In this document: one piece after another, positions 56,123 to 60,000 of the stretch
How positions within the stretch are numbered: position 1 is the stretch's first letter
Layout of the letters: each line of letters begins with the position of its first letter
Assembly (NCBI RefSeq): GCF_964204645.1
Contig: NC_134027.1
Coordinates: 15,428,485 to 15,488,484, forward strand
Length of the DNA stretch: 60,000 bases
Direction of reading: 5' to 3'
From: Tubulanus polymorphus
Taxonomy: Eukaryota > Nemertea > Palaeonemertea > Tubulaniformes > Tubulanidae
Program-made: the position numbers and the translations under genes
The notes under the pieces: model-generated
Seen by the model: only the letters and a program-made list of their open reading frames with translations
Database searches by the model: none
What the model was told of the DNA's origin: nothing

Positions 56123-56662
56123 TTAGTTTAAACACGGTTTAAATCCGAATTCCTTGGCGCACGAGACGTGAATATAAGCGTCGCAGCAGTCTGTCTTTTG
56201 TTTAGTTATTTCCAAACATACTAAACACGTGTTGATGCCACAAAATAAAGTTATGCAGTTATAACAAAAATTTTCTTCATACCCTTCACACGTTTTAAGT
56301 TCGCTTAAACAGGGCCAGAATATAGTTTTATCACAACAATGAAGCAAATCCTCTTGCGCGTGACAACGATAACAGTCTTTTTTCGCGATATGTTTGATAA
56401 TCCTAAAATGTGCCATGCAATTCTCGATAGGACATTCGAAATCATGTTGAACGTCTAACCATCGAGCGTTCACTAGCCAGCAATCTTCACAAATCGGTTT
56501 CCTGCAACACGTCGTTACTCAAAAACTACCGTATGTAATTGTCGTATTACAATATTTGCAAATCGCAAATCCGGTAGACCAGTCGACATGATTTATTTCA
56601 TGTTCCGTGGTAGTTGATTTTTTTAGGAAAATGTTTTCCACGGTAATTAAATCGCCAGACAT
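56123..56662 (-). pseudogene. Cys-rich zinc-binding-like protein with one in-frame stop
   Basis: A single frame of 180 codons from an ATG at 56662 to a stop at 56123, interrupted only by TGA at 56521-56519. Cysteine pairs: ICKYCNTTI, CCRKPICEDCW, FECPIENCMAHF, DCYRCHAQEDLLHCC, FCYNCITLFCGINTCLVCLE, KTDCCDAYIHVSCAKEF. The spacing suggests several zinc-binding (RING/B-box or TRIM-like) modules, though no standard domain fits exactly. A methionine after the stop could start a shorter product (56473-56123). The family is unknown to me. Confidence 0.5.
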
Positions 56663-57066
56663 TTTCGTAAATCACGTCTCGTTTATGCGAGTGTAAACAA
56701 AGCGAGTGCGTAGTTAAATCCTAGATGGCGCTAGTCCGTAATCCTATACAGATGCGTGCGCATGCGTGCGTTTGTGTGTACGTGTGTAAGCGAGTGACGT
56801 CATCCTAGATGACGCCATGATTACATAATCCTATGCGAGAGCGTGTATAGAGAGGGGAGCGGGGTAAAATCCGAGATGGCTTCTTTTGACGGCTATTGTG
56901 AAATCATAGACAAGTTTAGGCGAACACATTTCGTAATAACATGTAAAACCATAAAACGAGTTCGGGCAAGTCATTTTCTGACAATAAAAACGCGTTGCAA
57001 ATCCATAATTTAGTCATTCTGCTCAGAGACTTTGAACCGTCAACATCATACAACATCATCGTAATA

Positions 57067-57893
57067 ATGGATTCGGCCAGCGGACAAAGTATTTTAGAAA
57101 TATCTAATACACCAGTTAAAGCAAAGTCATCGCTTCAATCTAGAAAAAGAAAACACCCCTCGCTGAAACTCGACTTTAGTAAGTTTCTACTTATTTCCCG
57201 TATTCGAAACCGTCAAATATTAAGACATACGTATACTGATATATGATATTTTATTGTTCTTTTAGGTTCGATCGTTAATGACAACGCTGTCGCCGGCCCG
57301 TCGAAAAGTGCGAACTTGCGTAACACCTGGAACAATGACCCCGAACCCCATTATCTAGGATCTCTTGTTTACGCGGTGCGAAAACGTGGCAGGGGGTAAA
57401 ACGTGTAGATTTACGGTCCTACGAGTGCTGTGAACGAAGAAAACAACTGTATCCCACTAAAAACGGTATTTCGTTCGATCTCCAAGAGTGGGTGCATATA
57501 GATTTTTTTAAATCCGATATCGAACACGAAATTGCGCGCGTTAAAGAAGACATTGAATACGTGGGTGTAATGACTGTTGGTCGTACGAACTTTATCAAAA
57601 TATATAGGTCTAGTCACGATCATCGTATTTACGTAGATATCCGAAAATACGATCTATTCGATGAACCTCTCGGTGTTTCCCCGACTAGATGCGGTGTAAA
57701 ACTAACATTGGAACAATGGAAAAAATTGAAAGACATTAATTTTAATGACGATATACCCGAACTAGCCAACATGACGCCCTGTTGGTATGATTCGAGTCAC
57801 TCGAATCAGGAATACAGGTGTCCGTACTGCGCAAAAGACACTTCTCGAGTACGAAAAACACCTGAATACGGTGTAATGATCACCCAAGTATAA
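57067..57893 (+). pseudogene. PC4-like protein with two tandem domains, spliced, one frame break
   Basis: Exon 1 (57067-57178) has a nuclear-localisation-like RKRKHPS; an 87 bp GT-AG intron (57179-57265) follows; exon 2 opens SSIVNDNAVAGPSKS. At the G5 run 57392-57396 the frame shifts by one base into RVDLRSYECCERRKQL with GISFDLQEWVHI (PC4-like domain 1), and then YVDIRKYDLF and CGVKLTLEQWKKLKD (domain 2), both with the PC4 pattern V-D-I-R-x-[YF]...G-[IV]-x-L-x-x-x-[EQ]-W. It ends with a CPYCAK knuckle. PC4 binds ssDNA and acts as a transcription cofactor. The homopolymer shift might be a sequence error. Confidence 0.6.
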
Positions 57894-58147
57894 TTAAAGT
57901 AGTTTAAACGATATTAATTAGATAATATTTATATCATAACCGAACAACAAAATATGTAAAAATACATCAATTTATATACGTTAGTTTGCGTTAAACCCTT
58001 AGATAGAAATAAGTATCCGAAATGACTAATCCAGGACTTCATTAAGATCCGCTCTAACCAAAGAGGATTAACTAAAGTGAGTTTCTATCTTTTATGAAAT
58101 TTATGGTTTTTTCGTGTATGACCTATGTTTATCTACAATATTTATAA
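57894..58147. other. tail of unit A, no gene seen
   Basis: AT-rich sequence downstream of the PC4-like stop up to the repeat junction. Confidence 0.4.
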
Positions 58148-58432
58148 AACGGCCCCATAGGCTGACTTGCTTGCATCACCGAAAACATGAAGTTCACACT
58201 TCTTACCGATGATCCCGAAATCAAAATATGCTCTGGGCAAAAAACAACTCTAGTACTAATAGATAAATCACGTGAAATAACTGCCCATTGATCACGAAGC
58301 TCCAAAGATAAAGGTTCATCCCAGTCAAGACCGGATTTCCACAAATTCTGAGTAAGTTTCTTTGCTAAAATAGTGACTGGAGTAATTAATCCTAGTGGAT
58401 CGTAAACCCTGGCCGTTTCACTCGGTGTTGTC
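58148..58432 (-). pseudogene. BEL RT fragment, copy B
   Basis: ARVYDPLGLITPVTILAKKL then NLWKSGLDWDEPLSLELRDQ in one frame. Shares the T-run insertion with copy A (in TRVVF), so that mutation predates the duplication. Cut off at 58148 where the repeat begins. Confidence 0.8.
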
Positions 58433-58631
58433 ATATCGCGGAAAGACGGAATCGCGGAATTTTCCAAAAACGCGGAATTTCTTCATTTTTACTATAAATA
58501 GTAAACGGGGTTTTCCCACGGGGATACCCACTGTCGGACAGGGCACCGGACCCAGGTTTTCAACATCGGGAATTAGTATTTGATAATTTATTATATCGCC
58601 AGTCAACAACTTTACGATACTGTTCCAAATA

Positions 58632-58713
58632 ATGGAGAACCTAGGCAATACGTGCTTCGCGAATTCAGTGATACAGAGTATCGCTGCATTAACTGAAGGA
58701 ATACAAATCGATG
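58632..58713 (+). CDS. ubiquitin-specific-protease-like first exon, copy B
   Basis: Identical in sequence to the copy A exon, with the same donor site. Confidence 0.5.
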
Positions 58714-59267
58714 GTACGTAAACGTAGGATTTGTGATGACATCATGGGTCATTCTCCAGGACTCATTTCCGAGTTAAGATTTGACTCTGGTCTCTGGATT
58801 TAAAACATTGGAAATGAATTGATTCTAAGTAACTGAGAGTTAACTCACAACTGTGGAACTGGATCGATGTCAGACGAAAATAAATAGACATTATGTATAT
58901 TTCATTCTGGCTTAGGATTGTTCATGCGTGTTGTGTGTCTACATTGTTGTTATAAGCGAATGTGGTTTATCTTTTAGAATTAAATGATATGAAAGATTAT
59001 AAAATGGTTTCGTTTTTTTAATGTTTAGTTTGTGACTGCTATAACATATATGTCCCTATGCTAATTATTTGGATCAAAAGAATCTTATTGGTACCGGTAC
59101 TGGACGGCCGTAAAATTATAATAATTTCAAAGGAATTTGAACCGGTACTTGTTTGGTCGTAGGATTTCATGTTTGCAACCATCTACAACTACGGTCCTAC
59201 ACCGCGAGTAGTTAGGGTATGTCACTATGGTACCGCAGTGGAGTGAGGAGTGAGGAGGGAGGAGGGA

Positions 59268-59371
59268 TGACGTCATACCGGAAGTGACGTCATCCAAGAT
59301 GGCGGCCGGAAGTGACGTCATCCAAGATGGCGGCCGGAAGTGACGTCATCCAAGATGGCGGCCGGAAGTGG
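59268..59371. promoter_or_regulatory. ETS/CRE/YY1-like site array, copy B
   Basis: Same three 28 bp units and extra CRE as in copy A. Confidence 0.6.
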
Positions 59372-59480
59372 CGGTTAAAATTCAAATTTCAAATTTTTGG
59401 CGGGAAAATTCAAAATTTTTCCGTTAAATCCAAATCAAATTATTGACAACAAATCCAAATCAATTTATTGGCGGTTTTAA

Positions 59481-59633
59481 ATCCAAATTTATTTATTGGT
59501 ATGATTGAATCCTAGATGGCGCTTACGCATTCCTATGCGTGTTTATGGCGGTGTTCAATCCAAATTTATTTATTGGTATGATTGAATCCTAGATGGCGCT
59601 TACGCATTCCTATGCGTGTTTATGGGAAAAGTT
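59481..59633. repeat. 77 bp direct repeat, copy B
   Basis: Same two units as at 55854-56005. Confidence 0.75.
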
Positions 59634-59808
59634 GAATCCTAGATGGCGCTATTACGAGATCATATGTGTACGTGGAGGTGAGGGGGGAAGTGAAGTTAAA
59701 TCCTAGATGGCGCTTTTCCCTGAGTACGGGCAAATTCGAGACAAAGAAAACCAAAAATTAAAAAAACAATGTAAAACAATAAAAAAAACATTTTATTCAC
59801 CGTTAAAA

Positions 59809-59999
59809 TTTAGTTTAAACACGGTTTAAATCCGAATTCCTTGGCGCACGAGACGTGAATATAAGCGTCGCAGCAGTCTGTCTTTTGTTTAGTTATTTCC
59901 AAACATACTAAACACGTGTTGATGCCACAAAATAAAGTTATGCAGTTATAACAAAAATTTTCTTCATACCCTTCACACGTTTTAAGTTCGCTTAAACAG
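59809..59999 (-). pseudogene. Cys-rich gene, copy B, cut by window end
   Basis: C-terminal part only (CCDAYIHVSCAKEF region); matches copy A. Confidence 0.55.
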
Positions 60000-60000
60000 G

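Larger units (their letters stand above)
54522..58147. repeat. 3.6 kb duplicated unit, copy A
   Basis: 54522-56313 matches 58148-59999 almost base for base, head to tail, giving a 3,626 bp period. Contents left to right: 0.28 kb of BEL RT, unrelated sequence, a USP-like exon, a promoter-like array, a 77 bp repeat, a Cys-rich gene (minus) and a PC4-like gene (plus). The left border lies inside the BEL gene, so the duplication came after the BEL fragment had been joined to this DNA. Confidence 0.9.
58148..59999. repeat. 3.6 kb duplicated unit, copy B (runs off window)
   Basis: Begins with the same 0.28 kb BEL RT fragment and follows copy A to the window end. Differences seen: one extra T at about 58318, which keeps the BEL frame open where A is shifted; G for T at about 59204; and about 60 extra bases at about 59672-59735 carrying another TCCTAGATGGCGC. 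Confidence 0.9.

Overview
The window looks like a repeat-rich piece of an animal nuclear genome, probably a marine invertebrate (a mollusc or other lophotrochozoan is a guess from the mix of element families, not shown directly). Support: GT-AG introns, microsatellites, and remnants of several animal transposon classes (P-element-like, hAT-like, Gypsy, LINE, BEL/Pao, Polinton/Maverick). I see no intact host gene and no convincing RNA gene.

Layout. 1-21 kb: intergenic DNA with decayed transposons: a P-element-like transposase remnant (0.5-1.5 kb), a hAT-like gene on the minus strand (5.7-7.2 kb), a 1.9 kb TA-flanked TIR element (7.4-9.3 kb), an inverted-repeat pair (9.4-10.5 kb), tandem repeats, and a Gypsy remnant split by a LINE 3' end (16.0-18.8 kb). 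21.2-22.75 kb: a broken Pif1-like helicase, ending at a 189 bp palindrome made only of two Polinton-type termini. 22.9-30.5 kb: a truncated Polinton (copy 1, plus strand). 30.5-35.2 kb: the 3' part of a retroelement with an envelope-like gene and a probable 3' LTR. 35,424-52,162: a complete 16.7 kb Polinton (copy 2) with ~70 bp TIRs starting AGTA and a perfect 6 bp target duplication GTAGTA, inserted at the outer end of a BEL LTR. 52.2-54.8 kb: the BEL/Pao pol remnant (minus strand). 54.5-60 kb: a 3.6 kb unit duplicated head to tail, carrying a ubiquitin-specific-protease-like first exon, a Cys-rich gene, a two-domain PC4-like gene and a striking array of ETS/CRE/YY1-like sites.

Polinton copy 2 encodes protein-primed DNA polymerase B, retroviral-type integrase with chromodomain, packaging ATPase, double-jelly-roll major capsid protein, a probable penton, a set of small membrane proteins, an OB-fold-like small protein and a Zn-ribbon protein that may be a late transcription factor. 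Nearly all its genes start in a T-run + TAAATG context, like poxvirus-type late promoters. Many genes are broken, mostly by single-base indels in homopolymers plus a few true nonsense changes, so copy 2 is structurally complete but not fully coding-competent as assembled.

Most notable: the copy 2 polymerase contains an intein of about 356 codons at the YxDTDS catalytic motif (the pol-c site of archaeal and giant-virus polymerases), with splicing blocks and two LAGLIDADG motifs; copy 1, 20 kb away, has the same site empty. An intein in a Polinton integrated in an animal genome is, to my knowledge, not a described situation.
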